Part shown: piece by piece, positions 50,647-59,305 of the stretch
Layout of the letters: every line of letters begins with the position of its first letter
Position numbering within the stretch: the stretch's first letter is position 1
Source: Roseateles depolymerans
Lineage (GTDB): Bacteria > Pseudomonadota > Gammaproteobacteria > Burkholderiales > Burkholderiaceae_C
Assembly (NCBI GenBank): GCA_003241055.1
Contig: QFOD01000020.1
Span: forward strand, 1-64,000
Reading direction: 5' to 3'
Length of the DNA: 64,000 nucleotides
Program-made: the position numbers and the translations under genes
The notes under the pieces: model-generated
What the model was told of the DNA's origin: nothing
Seen by the model: the letters and a program-made list of their open reading frames with translations, nothing else
Databases searched by the model: none

Positions 50647-51072
50647 TCAGCGAATGTTTGAAGGCCCGCGGAACTGCGGCTGCACTTGCTCGTTTGTGTA
50701 GCACCTCGCACCCCCAGTACCCACAGGGGTGTACCGCTGAACCTTGCCATCCTTGATGTAGAAGATGTTGTTGCAGGCAGCAAACCGTTGAACGCAACTC
50801 GCGAACTGGTTGTAGCTCGTGTAATTCAGTTGCTTTCCATAGACGGCTCCGCCGCCAGTACACGAGCCGAGATTGGCGCCGTTGACGTAATTCCATATCT
50901 CGGTGCCGTCGGAAGCCATTGTCTTGACGACAGGTATGGTCACAAAGATCGGGTGCGTCTCGAGCGCTGCGACAGGCTGTCCGACCCACGCATCTAGATC
51001 CACTTGCCGCACCGACGCACAACCGACGAGCACAGCGACAAGCGAGGCCGCCAAAAGCTTCTTTTCAACCAT
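50647..51072 (-). CDS. Lipoprotein encoded in the element
   Basis: A 141-residue protein with a type-II signal peptide: LLAASLVAVLVGC, giving a lipidated Cys at about residue 18. The mature part has four or more cysteines (CTGGGAVYG, SCVQRFAACNN, RCYTNEQ) and no known fold. It is transcribed against the rest of the element and is followed by an exported protein gene in the same direction. Such oppositely oriented surface-protein genes in satellites and prophages are often cargo (morons) that change host surface properties or block other phages. Confidence 0.75.
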   Translation of the reverse strand: MVEKKLLAASLVAVLVGCASVRQVDLDAWVGQPVAALETHPIFVTIPVVKTMASDGTEIWNYVNGANLGSCTGGGAVYGKQLNYTSYNQFASCVQRFAACNNIFYIKDGKVQRYTPVGTGGARCYTNEQVQPQFRGPSNIR

Positions 51073-51158
51073 ACACGCTCCCTACTAGACAAGACGACGA
51101 ATGGACTTCTGCCAGTCTGATTGCAACCGATTCAGTGCTGCTCATGGTTGCAAAGCTG

Positions 51159-52121
51159 CTACTGCGCCGGGAAACCCTGGCGCGTAGCTTTGGCATAGAC
51201 CTGACCCGTTGCCGTGTTCACGACGGCCAACATGTCCAGGGTGCCCATCAGCGCCTTGAAGTTGGTCGTGTTGTCGAACGGCAGATCGCGCGTCGGGCGC
51301 GAACGCTCGGTGAACTTGAACGGCCCAGGCGGGCTAACAGTGAACACCGAGAGGCACGAGATGCTCTTGTCCTGCTCGCGGGCATCCGCTGGCGGCATCG
51401 GGACGTTGAACGTGTACGCGCCGTAATTCAGCTTGTACGGCACTGGCCCGCGCAGGCTCGTCGGTGCCGAGACCCAAACGCTGTTCGGGTCGTTGTAGAG
51501 CTCGGACGTGAACGTGAGAACGAACATCTCCGAGACAGTGCGTGAAATCTCCGTGTTCGCACCGTAGGCGTTCTGCCCGGTGTACGTGTCCTTCACGACC
51601 TCGCCCCGGCCAATGGTGACTTTGCGCAAGCGCAGCGCCTCGGGGTTCGGGTCGCGCAGCATCACGTCGTCAATCGAGAACCCGCTGACCTTGACCTCGT
51701 ATGCCTGCTGATCGCCGTTGTACTTCTTCGAGCACGGGTGAATCACGGCAAGCGGTCCGATGGCCTTGAGCTTGTCCACCACCGCCGCCTCGTAGGTGCG
51801 GCGTTCCTCCGTAGTCGAGAACTGGTCAGGCTTGCCGGGCACTGCGGCGACCTGCGCACTGATCCACTCGTAGACCTTCGCGGCCTCGTTCGGCGCATAG
51901 GCCGTGATCGGGGCGTCTGCCTGCCAGCGCACCGGCGCGAACGGCGGCGGGGGCGGTGGAGGCGGGGCCGGCTTGGAAGCGGCAGGCTCGGGGGCGGGTG
52001 CTTTGGTTGCCGGTGTCGCCTTGACTGGCTTCTTCGCGGGCTGCGGAGCGGGCTGCTGTGCAAGCGCCCCAGACACCGCGACGGTCGCTGCAATCAGCGC
52101 AGCAAACTTGTTCGAGATCAT
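51159..52121 (-). CDS. Exported protein with a proline-rich linker
   Basis: A 320-residue protein with a signal peptide (MISNKFAALIAATVAVSGALAQ). A Pro/Ala/Lys-rich linker follows (about residues 23-62, including a run of eight prolines), then a folded domain to the end that I do not recognise. The linker would place the domain away from the membrane or span the peptidoglycan. The start at 52121 has AGGGAGAACC upstream. It is in the same minus-strand unit as the lipoprotein at 50647. Confidence 0.75.
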   Translation of the reverse strand: MISNKFAALIAATVAVSGALAQQPAPQPAKKPVKATPATKAPAPEPAASKPAPPPPPPPPFAPVRWQADAPITAYAPNEAAKVYEWISAQVAAVPGKPDQFSTTEERRTYEAAVVDKLKAIGPLAVIHPCSKKYNGDQQAYEVKVSGFSIDDVMLRDPNPEALRLRKVTIGRGEVVKDTYTGQNAYGANTEISRTVSEMFVLTFTSELYNDPNSVWVSAPTSLRGPVPYKLNYGAYTFNVPMPPADAREQDKSISCLSVFTVSPPGPFKFTERSRPTRDLPFDNTTNFKALMGTLDMLAVVNTATGQVYAKATRQGFPAQ

Positions 52122-52449
52122 CGGTTCTCCCTGTCTAACGAATTGTTCAACAGGCAGTTTATGTCGGGGCACACCGTGAGCCACCGTAGGGCCTGCCCTT
52201 GGGGCCAGCCAGGCACGCGCCTGGGCGCTGTTCGCCCAATGGGTCAGGGGTAGGTACTGGCCCCGCTGGCGAACGCCCGTAGGCCCGCCCTACCCCGCTG
52301 TGCCGGTCACGCCCTGGCAGTCCAGAACTGTGTTGGACCGACAGCGGGCGGGGCACACGGGCCATGTGTAGGGCATCACAAGCGCACGGCCAACTACACA
52401 CCAATTACACACAACTCACCGCTAGGCCCCCGTATTTCCTAGCTTTGCC
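52122..52449. other. Right-end region of the element
   Basis: 328 bases with no gene. It carries TACACAC at 52395-52401 and 52406-52412 (11 bp apart, the same spacing as at the left end) and an inverted CTACACA (TGTGTAG at 52365-52371). These look like arm-type sites for the integrase. Confidence 0.6.
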
Positions 52450-52484
52450 GTCCAGTCCATCATGGGAGCGACGGACAGACGCCA
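52450..52484 (+). repeat. attR-type direct repeat
   Basis: It begins with the same GTCCAGTCCATCAT as the left repeat, then matches GGAGCGAC, GACA and ACGCCA at corresponding positions with three differences. It lies 69 bp from the 3' end of the acyltransferase gene, in intergenic DNA. Confidence 0.75.
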
Positions 52485-52553
52485 GGGAGAGTGGGAGGTC
52501 GACTTCACGGACTGGATTATCGAGCGGCGGCGGCGCCCAGTCCGGTGTGAAGG

Positions 52554-54545
52554 TCAACGAGCCGAGGAAGCCGCCTCTCCCAGCAAACTCATCAGTACCG
52601 GCTCCAGTTGGGGCGCGAGGCTCAACGCAAATGCCTCCGACAAATGATTGCGGTCTGCGAACATGATCATGTCGCCACGCGAAGTGCTGCAGACAGGATC
52701 GGAGCAGATCGCAGAGGCCAGGTTGATGAACATGGCCCTGCGCTGCCCGACCGCCGCTTCCTCGGCCCGAGCTCGCTCGCCGATGCGCGCCTCTTCATCG
52801 GCGGCCAGATAGGTGCAGGCCTGCCCAAGCGACCAGCCGCGCCAGGCTGACCGGGCATGGCAAACGGGCACATCAAAGCCCGGAAACGGGGTGTCCCGAA
52901 TATAGCCAACCTTGGCACCCATGTCCTGCAGCCGGGCGACCGTGCGGGCCACCCCCGCACCCCAAAGGGCCGGTGCCGTGCTGTAGTCGGACGAACTAGC
53001 CAGCAACACCAACTGAGGCCTCATGGCGTCGATGCGACTGAACATCCGCTCCCGCCAAGTGGTGCATTCATGGTAGTCAGCGAGCGTGCTATAGACGTCC
53101 ACCCGCACGGCGACTGACGGACAAGCCGTCTTGGTCAGCATCACCAGGCGCCAGTGGTTCTTCTCGGCCAGTTGCTCCAGCGGCCCGAACCATTGCGATG
53201 CATGGGAGTCGCCAAACAAGACCACCGTCACCTCGGCATCCCGGCTGCCGAATTCGCAAACCGGCTGATCCAGCGCGGAGGCCGACACCAGGCAGCCCGT
53301 CCGGTCGACGGCATCCCACCGGGCAGCACGGACGAAGGAGTCCTGCTCCGGGCCGACCTGGATTCTCGAGCGGGCGATCTGCGCCGCAATCGCGATGAGG
53401 ACGCACAGCATCAGGCCCGCGGCGATTAGCTGGCGAGCAGAGCAGCCCTGCGCGATCGAATGCATGAAGGGCTGCTCCACGAAACGGTAGGAGAGATGCC
53501 CCAACACGATGGAAACCCCCAGCAGCACCACAATCAGCCCGGCGTCCGGGTGCGGGACGAAATGGGTTGCCGCGATCAAGACCGGCCAATGCCACAAGTA
53601 AACGGAGTAGGAGCAGTCACCCAGCCAGCGAATCCAGCGCGCCTTTAGCTGCCGGCCGACCCACGACTGGCTTCCGTGCTGGACGACCAGCAGCAGCGCC
53701 GTCGCCGCCGCCACCGGGATGGCGGCCCAGAAGCCGGGGAATCTCATGCGGCCGTCGAACAGCAGGCTCACCAGCAGAAGTGCCAACAGGGCCAGCCCGC
53801 CCAGTACGGACAGCGCCCTCGATGGCAAGCCCCGCGCGAGGTGCGACCAGCTCATCACAGCCATGCCAGCGGCGAACTCCCAGATGCGGAAAGGCGTCAG
53901 GAAGAAGGTGTACTTGTAATTGATCAACGACAGCACGACACAGGCGGCAAAGCTGACCACACCCAGGACGCCCGAGAGCCAGAGCGTTGTCCAGCACGCG
54001 CCACGACGGGTCCATCGGGCCACCGCCAACATCAATAGCGGCCACAACAGATAGAACTGCTCCTCCACCGCCAGCGACCAGAGGTGTAGCGCCGGGTTGG
54101 CCTCGGTATGGTCGCCGAAATAGTCGGTGGGCCGGCTGGCGAACCAGAGGTTGATCGCATAGAGCGACGCAGCCCGGACCGAGGAGAGCAACTCGTCCTG
54201 CTCTTGCGGTGAATAGAAGTAGCGGATGCCGACGAGCACCGCCATCAGGAGCACGGCCGATGCCGGCAACAGACGGCGAATGCGGCGCGCAAAAAAAAGC
54301 CACAGGTCGATGCGCCCGTGGGCCTCCAGCTCACGCGTCAGCAGACCGCCAATGAGATAGCCCGAGATCACGAAAAAGATGTCGACACCGACGAAGCCGC
54401 CGCCAAAGCCGGGAACGTGGGCGTGGTTCAGCAGCACCAGCAGGATGGCCAATCCACGCATGCCTTGCAGGCCTGGATTGAAATTCGCACGGCGGGTCTG
54501 CGTCATCGCCGCACTGTCGACGGCGAATGAGCCTACGGTGCTCAA
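52554..54545 (-). CDS. Membrane acyltransferase (acyltransferase-3 plus SGNH)
   Basis: A 663-residue protein. The first 400 residues form the multi-pass acyltransferase-3 domain (FNPGLQGMRGLAILLVLLNHAHVPGFGGGFVGVDIFFVISGYLIGG), with about ten helices. Residues 420-650 form the extracytoplasmic SGNH domain (VLFGDSHASQWFGPLEQL for the catalytic Ser, and DRNHLSEAF for the His). OafA/YrhL relatives O-acetylate lipopolysaccharide or other glycans. The start is TTG at 54545, with AAGGA six bases upstream and overlapping the upstream stop (TTGA); an ATG at 54506 is the more conventional choice. Confidence 0.88.
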   Translation of the reverse strand: MSTVGSFAVDSAAMTQTRRANFNPGLQGMRGLAILLVLLNHAHVPGFGGGFVGVDIFFVISGYLIGGLLTRELEAHGRIDLWLFFARRIRRLLPASAVLLMAVLVGIRYFYSPQEQDELLSSVRAASLYAINLWFASRPTDYFGDHTEANPALHLWSLAVEEQFYLLWPLLMLAVARWTRRGACWTTLWLSGVLGVVSFAACVVLSLINYKYTFFLTPFRIWEFAAGMAVMSWSHLARGLPSRALSVLGGLALLALLLVSLLFDGRMRFPGFWAAIPVAAATALLLVVQHGSQSWVGRQLKARWIRWLGDCSYSVYLWHWPVLIAATHFVPHPDAGLIVVLLGVSIVLGHLSYRFVEQPFMHSIAQGCSARQLIAAGLMLCVLIAIAAQIARSRIQVGPEQDSFVRAARWDAVDRTGCLVSASALDQPVCEFGSRDAEVTVVLFGDSHASQWFGPLEQLAEKNHWRLVMLTKTACPSVAVRVDVYSTLADYHECTTWRERMFSRIDAMRPQLVLLASSSDYSTAPALWGAGVARTVARLQDMGAKVGYIRDTPFPGFDVPVCHARSAWRGWSLGQACTYLAADEEARIGERARAEEAAVGQRRAMFINLASAICSDPVCSTSRGDMIMFADRNHLSEAFALSLAPQLEPVLMSLLGEAASSAR

Positions 54546-55660
54546 GCGAGGTCCTTCAAGGGATGCTCATCCTTGGGCCAGGCGGGTTTAAAAAATGCCG
54601 CGACCTCCGCTGCATCGATCTCCGCCGCGCTCGCCGGCCGCCACCGCGGCGCATGGTCCTTGTCCACGGCCAGCGCACGTATGCCTTCCACAGTCTCGCT
54701 GAGATCAGCGGAGCCGCGCAGGTGGAAGCAGTGATGCACGAGATCACGCTCCAGCCGCAGATCCTCTGCGAGACTGAGCCGGCGGCCCCGGCGCACCAAC
54801 TCCAGCGTGACGGCCATCATCAACGGGGAGCGCTTGAGCAGCGTCCCCCGCGTCTGCAGAGCCCAGTCGTCGCCAGCGGCAGCCAGCGACTCCAGGATGG
54901 CACCCACCGACGGTGCGCCGAAGTGGCGATCGATACGCTCTGCCGCCGCCTTGGGGTCGGACAGCGGCGCGAGCTCGGCCCGCTCCATCACGGTCGCCAC
55001 CACGTGCTCGGCGCTCAACTGTGGCTCGGCACGCAAGGCCTCAATCAAGCCCGGCAGCTGAGCCGATGGCACGAAGACGTCGCCCAGGCCCCATTCGATC
55101 GCGTCACCCGCAGCGATGCTCTGCCCGGTCAGCGCTAGCCACTCGCCGACATGGCCAGGACATTGCGCCAGGAACCAGCCGCCACCGACGTCCGGGAAGA
55201 GGCCGATCGCCGTCTCCGGCATGGCGAGCTTGGACTGTTCGGTCAGCACCCGCAGCCGCGCGCCCTGGCTGATGCCCATGCCGCCTCCCATGACGATGCC
55301 GTCCATCAAGGCGATGTAGGGCTTGGCATAGCAGTGGATCAGGTGGTTGAGGCGATATTCCTCGGTGAAGAAAGCCGCCAGCGCGGGGTCTCCCGCGTGC
55401 GCTGCCTCGTGGAAGAAGCGGATGTCGCCACCGGCGCAGAAGGCCGGCGCCTTGCCGGGCCGCCCCGCCCCCATGACCACCACGGCCTTGATCTGCGGAT
55501 GTTCGGCCCAGTGCTGCAGCAAACGGGTGAGGTCTCGCACCATGGCCAGCGACAGCGCATTCAGCGCCTGCGGGCGGTTCAGCGTGATCAGGCCCAGACA
55601 GCCGTTCACTTCGGCCAGGATCTGGCCATCGGACACCAGGGGCGGAATCAACTCGGTCAT
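54542..55660 (-). CDS. Enoyl-CoA hydratase/isomerase family (3-hydroxyisobutyryl-CoA hydrolase-like)
   Basis: A 372-residue crotonase-fold enzyme. The oxyanion-hole loops are visible: FCAGGDIRFFHEAA and GGGMGISQGARLRVLTE. The length and the second half (LFPDVGGGWFLAQCPG... LVHHCFHL) match the 3-hydroxyisobutyryl-CoA hydrolase subgroup, part of valine catabolism, more than a plain hydratase. ATG 55660 is chosen because AGAAGAGC lies upstream. Its TGA overlaps the TTG start of the acyltransferase gene, an odd functional pairing. Confidence 0.85.
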   Translation of the reverse strand: MTELIPPLVSDGQILAEVNGCLGLITLNRPQALNALSLAMVRDLTRLLQHWAEHPQIKAVVVMGAGRPGKAPAFCAGGDIRFFHEAAHAGDPALAAFFTEEYRLNHLIHCYAKPYIALMDGIVMGGGMGISQGARLRVLTEQSKLAMPETAIGLFPDVGGGWFLAQCPGHVGEWLALTGQSIAAGDAIEWGLGDVFVPSAQLPGLIEALRAEPQLSAEHVVATVMERAELAPLSDPKAAAERIDRHFGAPSVGAILESLAAAGDDWALQTRGTLLKRSPLMMAVTLELVRRGRRLSLAEDLRLERDLVHHCFHLRGSADLSETVEGIRALAVDKDHAPRWRPASAAEIDAAEVAAFFKPAWPKDEHPLKDLA

Positions 55661-55998
55661 GCGCTCTTCTTGACTTCGGAAACGACGGGCAATGGGGGGC
55701 AAGGCTCGATCCAGGCACCACTCAGGCCCGCGTCAGCCATCTCTGCCGTCAACGTCGCGGTGCGGGCGATCTCGCCAGCCGAGAGGGTAGCGTCAACAGC
55801 AGCACCCGGCGCGCACCGGCAGGGGGTCAGATCATGAGGACTGACCCTGAGTAGGCGCGTGGCAGCGATCTGCGCCCGATCCCCCTGAACCGAGTCAGCA
55901 TATCGTCCCGCTGGCATCGCACGTCGCCAGCGTGTCCCTGGAGTCGGTGTCTGGCGTCCCCCCGAATGGAGTGGGGCGAAACAAGGCGGTCCCGGCAC
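55657..55998 (-). pseudogene. Possible truncated gene end upstream of the hydratase-like gene
   Basis: A minus-strand frame ends ...VVSEVKKSA at a TGA overlapping the hydratase ATG (ATGA), as if a coupled upstream gene once stood here. Only about 110 residues are open and the first part looks random, so this is probably a remnant or a chance frame. I see no family match. The remaining 55661-56096 interval is otherwise gene-free apart from the terminator at 56004-56028. Confidence 0.25.
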
Positions 55999-56003
55999 TG
56001 CAA

Positions 56004-56028
56004 TGAAAACGCCCCGATGACGGGGCGC
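56004..56028 (-). terminator. Rho-independent terminator after typA
   Basis: On the minus strand a 7-bp CGCCCCG/CGGGGCG stem with a TCAT loop (56010-56027) is followed by a TTTT run (the AAAA at 56006-56009 on the plus strand). It ends the typA-side transcript about 70 bases after the stop. Confidence 0.9.
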
Positions 56029-56096
56029 GAAACACAGGCATTGACGACCTGTGCGATCAACGAAGCGACCCGCACACGGGCCGCATGGATGGGCGA

Positions 56097-57923
56097 TCAG
56101 CCGCCGCGGGCCGCGCGCTTGCGCTCGTTTTCGGTCAGGAAGCGCTTGCGCAGGCGCACGCTCTTGGGCGTGATCTCGACCAGCTCGTCGTCATCGATGA
56201 AGTCCACGCCGTATTCCAGCGTCAGGTCGATGGGCGGCGTGATCTTGATCGCGTCTTCCTTGCCGGACACGCGGAAGTTGGTCAGCTGCTTGGTACGGGT
56301 GGCGTTCACGACCAGGTCGTTGTCGCGGCTGTGGATGCCGACGATCATGCCCTCGTAGACAGGATCGTTGGGCTTGACGAACATGCGGCCACGGTCGTCC
56401 AGCTTGCCCAGGGCATAGGTGAAGATTTCACCATCGTCCATGGAGATCAGCACGCCGTTCTTGCGGCCGCCGATCTCGCCCTTGTGGGCCTCGTAGCCGT
56501 CGAAGATCGACGAGATCAGGCCCGAGCCGCGGGTCAGGTTCATGAACTCGTTGGCGAAGCCGATCAGGCCGCGCGCCGGAATGCGGTACTCCAGGCGCAC
56601 GCGGCCATTGCCGTCCGGCTCCATGTTCAGCATCTCGCCCTTGCGCAGGCCCAGCGCCTGCATGACGCCGCCCTGGTGGGTTTCTTCGACGTCAGCGGTG
56701 ACCAGCTCCATGGGCTCGCTCTTCACGCCGTCGATGTCCTTGAACATCACACGCGGCTTGGAGACGGCCAGCTCGTAGCCCTCACGGCGCATGTTTTCCA
56801 GCAGGATGGTCAGGTGCAGTTCGCCGCGGCCGCAAACTTCGAAAATGCCGTCCTCATCGGTTTCCGAGACGCGCAGGGCCACGTTGTGCTGCAGTTCCTT
56901 CTGCAGGCGGTCCCAGATCTGGCGGCTGGTGACGTACTTGCCTTCACGGCCGGCCAGCGGGCTGGTGTTGACGCAGAAGTTCATGGTCAGCGTCGGCTCG
57001 TCCACCTTCAGCATGGGCAGCGGGGCCGGGTTGGCCGGGTCGGTCACGGTCACGCCGATGCCGATTTCCTCGATGCCGTTGATCAGCACGATGTTGCCCG
57101 GGCCGGCTTCCGTGACCTGCACGCGGTCCAGACCCTGGAAGGTCAGCACCTGGTTGATGCGGCCGTTGACGGCCTTGCCGTCCGGGCCTTCCATGACGCT
57201 GACCTGCATGCCGGGCTTGATGGTGCCCTGGCTGATGCGGCCCACGCCGATGCGGCCGACGAAGGAAGAGAAGTCCAGCGCCGAGATCTGCAGCTGCAGC
57301 GGCGCCGTCGGGTCACCCTTTTGCGGCGGCACGTGCTTGAGCACGGTGTTGAACAGGGCCGACATGTCGGGGCCCCATTGCTCGCCCGGAGCGCCTTCGG
57401 TCAGCGAGGTCCAGCCATTGATGCCGGAGGCGTAGACGACCGGGAAGTCCAGCTGCTCGTCGGTGGCACCCAGGTTGGCGAACAGATCGAAGGCGGCATT
57501 GATGACCGCGTCCGGCTTGGCACCGGGCTTGTCCACCTTGTTGACCACGACGATGGGCTTGAGGCCCAGGGCCAGCGCCTTCTTCGTGACGAAGCGGGTC
57601 TGGGGCATCGGGCCTTCCTGCGCGTCGATCAGCAGCACCACGCCGTCGACCATGGACAGCGCACGCTCCACCTCGCCGCCGAAGTCCGCGTGTCCAGGCG
57701 TGTCGACGATGTTGATGTGCGTACCTTCCCAGGACACGGCGCAGTTCTTGGCCAGGATGGTGATGCCGCGCTCGCGCTCGATGGCGTTGTTGTCCATCAC
57801 GGTGTCGACGACCTTCTCGTGGTCTGCGAAGGTGCCGCTCTGGCGCAGCAGTTGGTCGACCATGGTGGTCTTGCCATGGTCAACGTGGGCAATGATGGCG
57901 ATGTTGCGAATCGGGGTGCTCAT
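56097..57923 (-). CDS. typA: Translational GTPase TypA/BipA
   Basis: A 608-residue ribosome-associated GTPase involved in ribosome assembly and stress adaptation. The G1 motif is AHVDHGKTTMVDQLL near residue 12, with DTPGHADFGG (G3) and NKVDKPGA (G4). Elongation-factor-like beta-barrel and domain III/V regions follow, then the BipA-specific C-terminal domain (GRMFVKPNDPVYEGMIVG). It is full-length for the family. It follows truB in the rightward-to-leftward translation block. Confidence 0.98.
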   Translation of the reverse strand: MSTPIRNIAIIAHVDHGKTTMVDQLLRQSGTFADHEKVVDTVMDNNAIERERGITILAKNCAVSWEGTHINIVDTPGHADFGGEVERALSMVDGVVLLIDAQEGPMPQTRFVTKKALALGLKPIVVVNKVDKPGAKPDAVINAAFDLFANLGATDEQLDFPVVYASGINGWTSLTEGAPGEQWGPDMSALFNTVLKHVPPQKGDPTAPLQLQISALDFSSFVGRIGVGRISQGTIKPGMQVSVMEGPDGKAVNGRINQVLTFQGLDRVQVTEAGPGNIVLINGIEEIGIGVTVTDPANPAPLPMLKVDEPTLTMNFCVNTSPLAGREGKYVTSRQIWDRLQKELQHNVALRVSETDEDGIFEVCGRGELHLTILLENMRREGYELAVSKPRVMFKDIDGVKSEPMELVTADVEETHQGGVMQALGLRKGEMLNMEPDGNGRVRLEYRIPARGLIGFANEFMNLTRGSGLISSIFDGYEAHKGEIGGRKNGVLISMDDGEIFTYALGKLDDRGRMFVKPNDPVYEGMIVGIHSRDNDLVVNATRTKQLTNFRVSGKEDAIKITPPIDLTLEYGVDFIDDDELVEITPKSVRLRKRFLTENERKRAARGG

Positions 57924-57950
57924 GACTACTTGCGGGGTGTTAACCGGATT

Positions 57951-58919
57951 TCAGGCGGACAGAAGTGCCTGGACCTCCGGGGGGGTCAGCAGGCGGTCGG
58001 CGATCAGTTCACCGGCGGTGATGTGGGCACTGCCCAGGAAGGCGCGTGCCTCCGGGCCATAGACCCGCACCAGCGGGGCATCGGGTTGCTGCACGCGGCG
58101 GCGCGAACCCGACAGGAAACGGGCCGCTTCCGCGGCATTGAGGCGGACCTCGGGCACGTCAAGCATCAGCCGGTCGGGCGAGGTCAGCAGCCCGGCGCGC
58201 TGTTCATCGGGCAAGGCCTCCAGCGCGGCCAGCGAAATGCTGCCCTCCAGCGTCAGGCCGCCGGACGCCGTGCGGCGCAGGGCCGCCAGCGAGGCGCCAC
58301 AGCCCAGCCCGGCGCCGATGTCCTCGGCGAGCGTGCGGATGTAGGTGCCCTTGGTGCAACGGACGTCCAGCGTCACGGTGCCAGGATGCATGTCGACGAT
58401 GTCGATGGCGTGAATCGTCACGCGACGCGGCTTGCGCTCGATCTCGATGCCGGCGCGCGCGTATTCGTACAGCGCCTTGCCTTCATGCTTGAGCGCCGAG
58501 TACATCGGCGGCAGCTGCTCGATCTCACCCACGAAGGCCGCGCAGGCCGCCGCGATCTGCTCGCGGCTGACGTCCACATCGCGACGCTCCAGCACCTCGC
58601 CCTCGGCATCGCCGGTGGTGGTGCGAACGCCCAAAGCGAGCGTGGCGAGGTAGCGCTTGTCGGCATCCAGGCTCAGCTGGCTGAACTTGGTGGCCGCGCC
58701 AAAGCACAGCGGCAGCAGACCGGTGGCGAGAGGGTCCAGCGTGCCGGTATGGCCGGCCTTCTCGGCGCGCAGCAGCCACTTGGCCTTCTGCAATGCATCG
58801 TTGCTGGACAGGCCCAGCGGCTTGTCCAGCAGCAGCACGCCATGCAGCGGCCGGCGCTGCACCCGCACGCGCGGCGCGCGTTCGGCGCGCGGCTCGACGG
58901 CTTCAGTCGTTGGATTCAT
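57951..58919 (-). CDS. truB: tRNA pseudouridine-55 synthase TruB
   Basis: A 322-residue enzyme that makes pseudouridine 55 in the T-loop of tRNA. The catalytic motif is GHTGTLDPLATGLLP with the Asp, and the substrate-binding segments KRYLATLALGVRTTTGDAEG and CTKGTYIRTLAEDIG are intact. The C-terminal PUA-like domain is present. Two starts are possible, at 58919 or 58925; both overlap the end of rbfA, so the genes are coupled. Confidence 0.96.
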   Translation of the reverse strand: MNPTTEAVEPRAERAPRVRVQRRPLHGVLLLDKPLGLSSNDALQKAKWLLRAEKAGHTGTLDPLATGLLPLCFGAATKFSQLSLDADKRYLATLALGVRTTTGDAEGEVLERRDVDVSREQIAAACAAFVGEIEQLPPMYSALKHEGKALYEYARAGIEIERKPRRVTIHAIDIVDMHPGTVTLDVRCTKGTYIRTLAEDIGAGLGCGASLAALRRTASGGLTLEGSISLAALEALPDEQRAGLLTSPDRLMLDVPEVRLNAAEAARFLSGSRRRVQQPDAPLVRVYGPEARAFLGSAHITAGELIADRLLTPPEVQALLSA

Positions 58920-59283
58920 CGGCATCCGCCGCGCGCTGCGCGTTGGCCTGGGTGATCAGCGAGTTCATCTCGGCCGCGCGCTCGGTGGTGCGGTCGAAAT
59001 GGAAATGCAGGCTGGGCACGGTATGGATCTGCAGTCGCTTGAACAGGCCGTTGCGCAGGAAGCCGGCGGCCTCGTTCAGAGCCTCCTCGGTCTCGGTGGG
59101 ATCGCCCACCAGCACGGAGAAGAACACCTTGGCGTGGGCGTAGTCCGGCGTGACCTCGACCGCGCTGATGGTGGCCATGCCGATGCGCGGGTCCTTCAGC
59201 TCGCGGATCAGCTCGGCCAGATCGCGCTGGATCTGGTCGGCGACGCGGAAGGAGCGGTTGGGAATAGCGCGTTTGTGTCTCAT
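58903..59283 (-). CDS. rbfA: Ribosome-binding factor A
   Basis: A 126-residue KH-type protein needed for late 30S maturation and 16S rRNA 5'-end processing. The sequence RHKRAIPNRSFRVADQIQRDLAELIRELKDPRIGMATISAVEV is canonical. The last bases overlap truB. It is in the infB-rbfA-truB order, but a hairpin (59306-59329) separates it from infB. Confidence 0.97.
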   Translation of the reverse strand: MRHKRAIPNRSFRVADQIQRDLAELIRELKDPRIGMATISAVEVTPDYAHAKVFFSVLVGDPTETEEALNEAAGFLRNGLFKRLQIHTVPSLHFHFDRTTERAAEMNSLITQANAQRAADADESND

Positions 59284-59305
59284 GGCATGGTTTCCTGAAA
59301 GAACA

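Larger units (their letters stand above)
42421..52484 (+). mobile_element. 10-kb integrated satellite-like element with solo capsid gene
   Basis: Bounded by imperfect direct repeats (42421-42455 and 52450-52484). It contains an integrase, three small early genes including an HTH protein, a P4-type primase/helicase, an HK97-fold major capsid protein, small genes of unknown role and two exported-protein genes facing the other way. No portal, terminase, head protease, tail or lysis gene is visible. The size, integrase-primase layout and lack of other structural genes suggest a phage satellite (PICI-like) rather than a complete prophage, but a remnant of a larger prophage cannot be excluded. Confidence 0.8.

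Noticed and set aside
42421..52484. Calling the element a complete prophage
   Set aside because: No portal, terminase, head-tail, tail, lysis or protease genes can be recognised, and the 10-kb length is too short.
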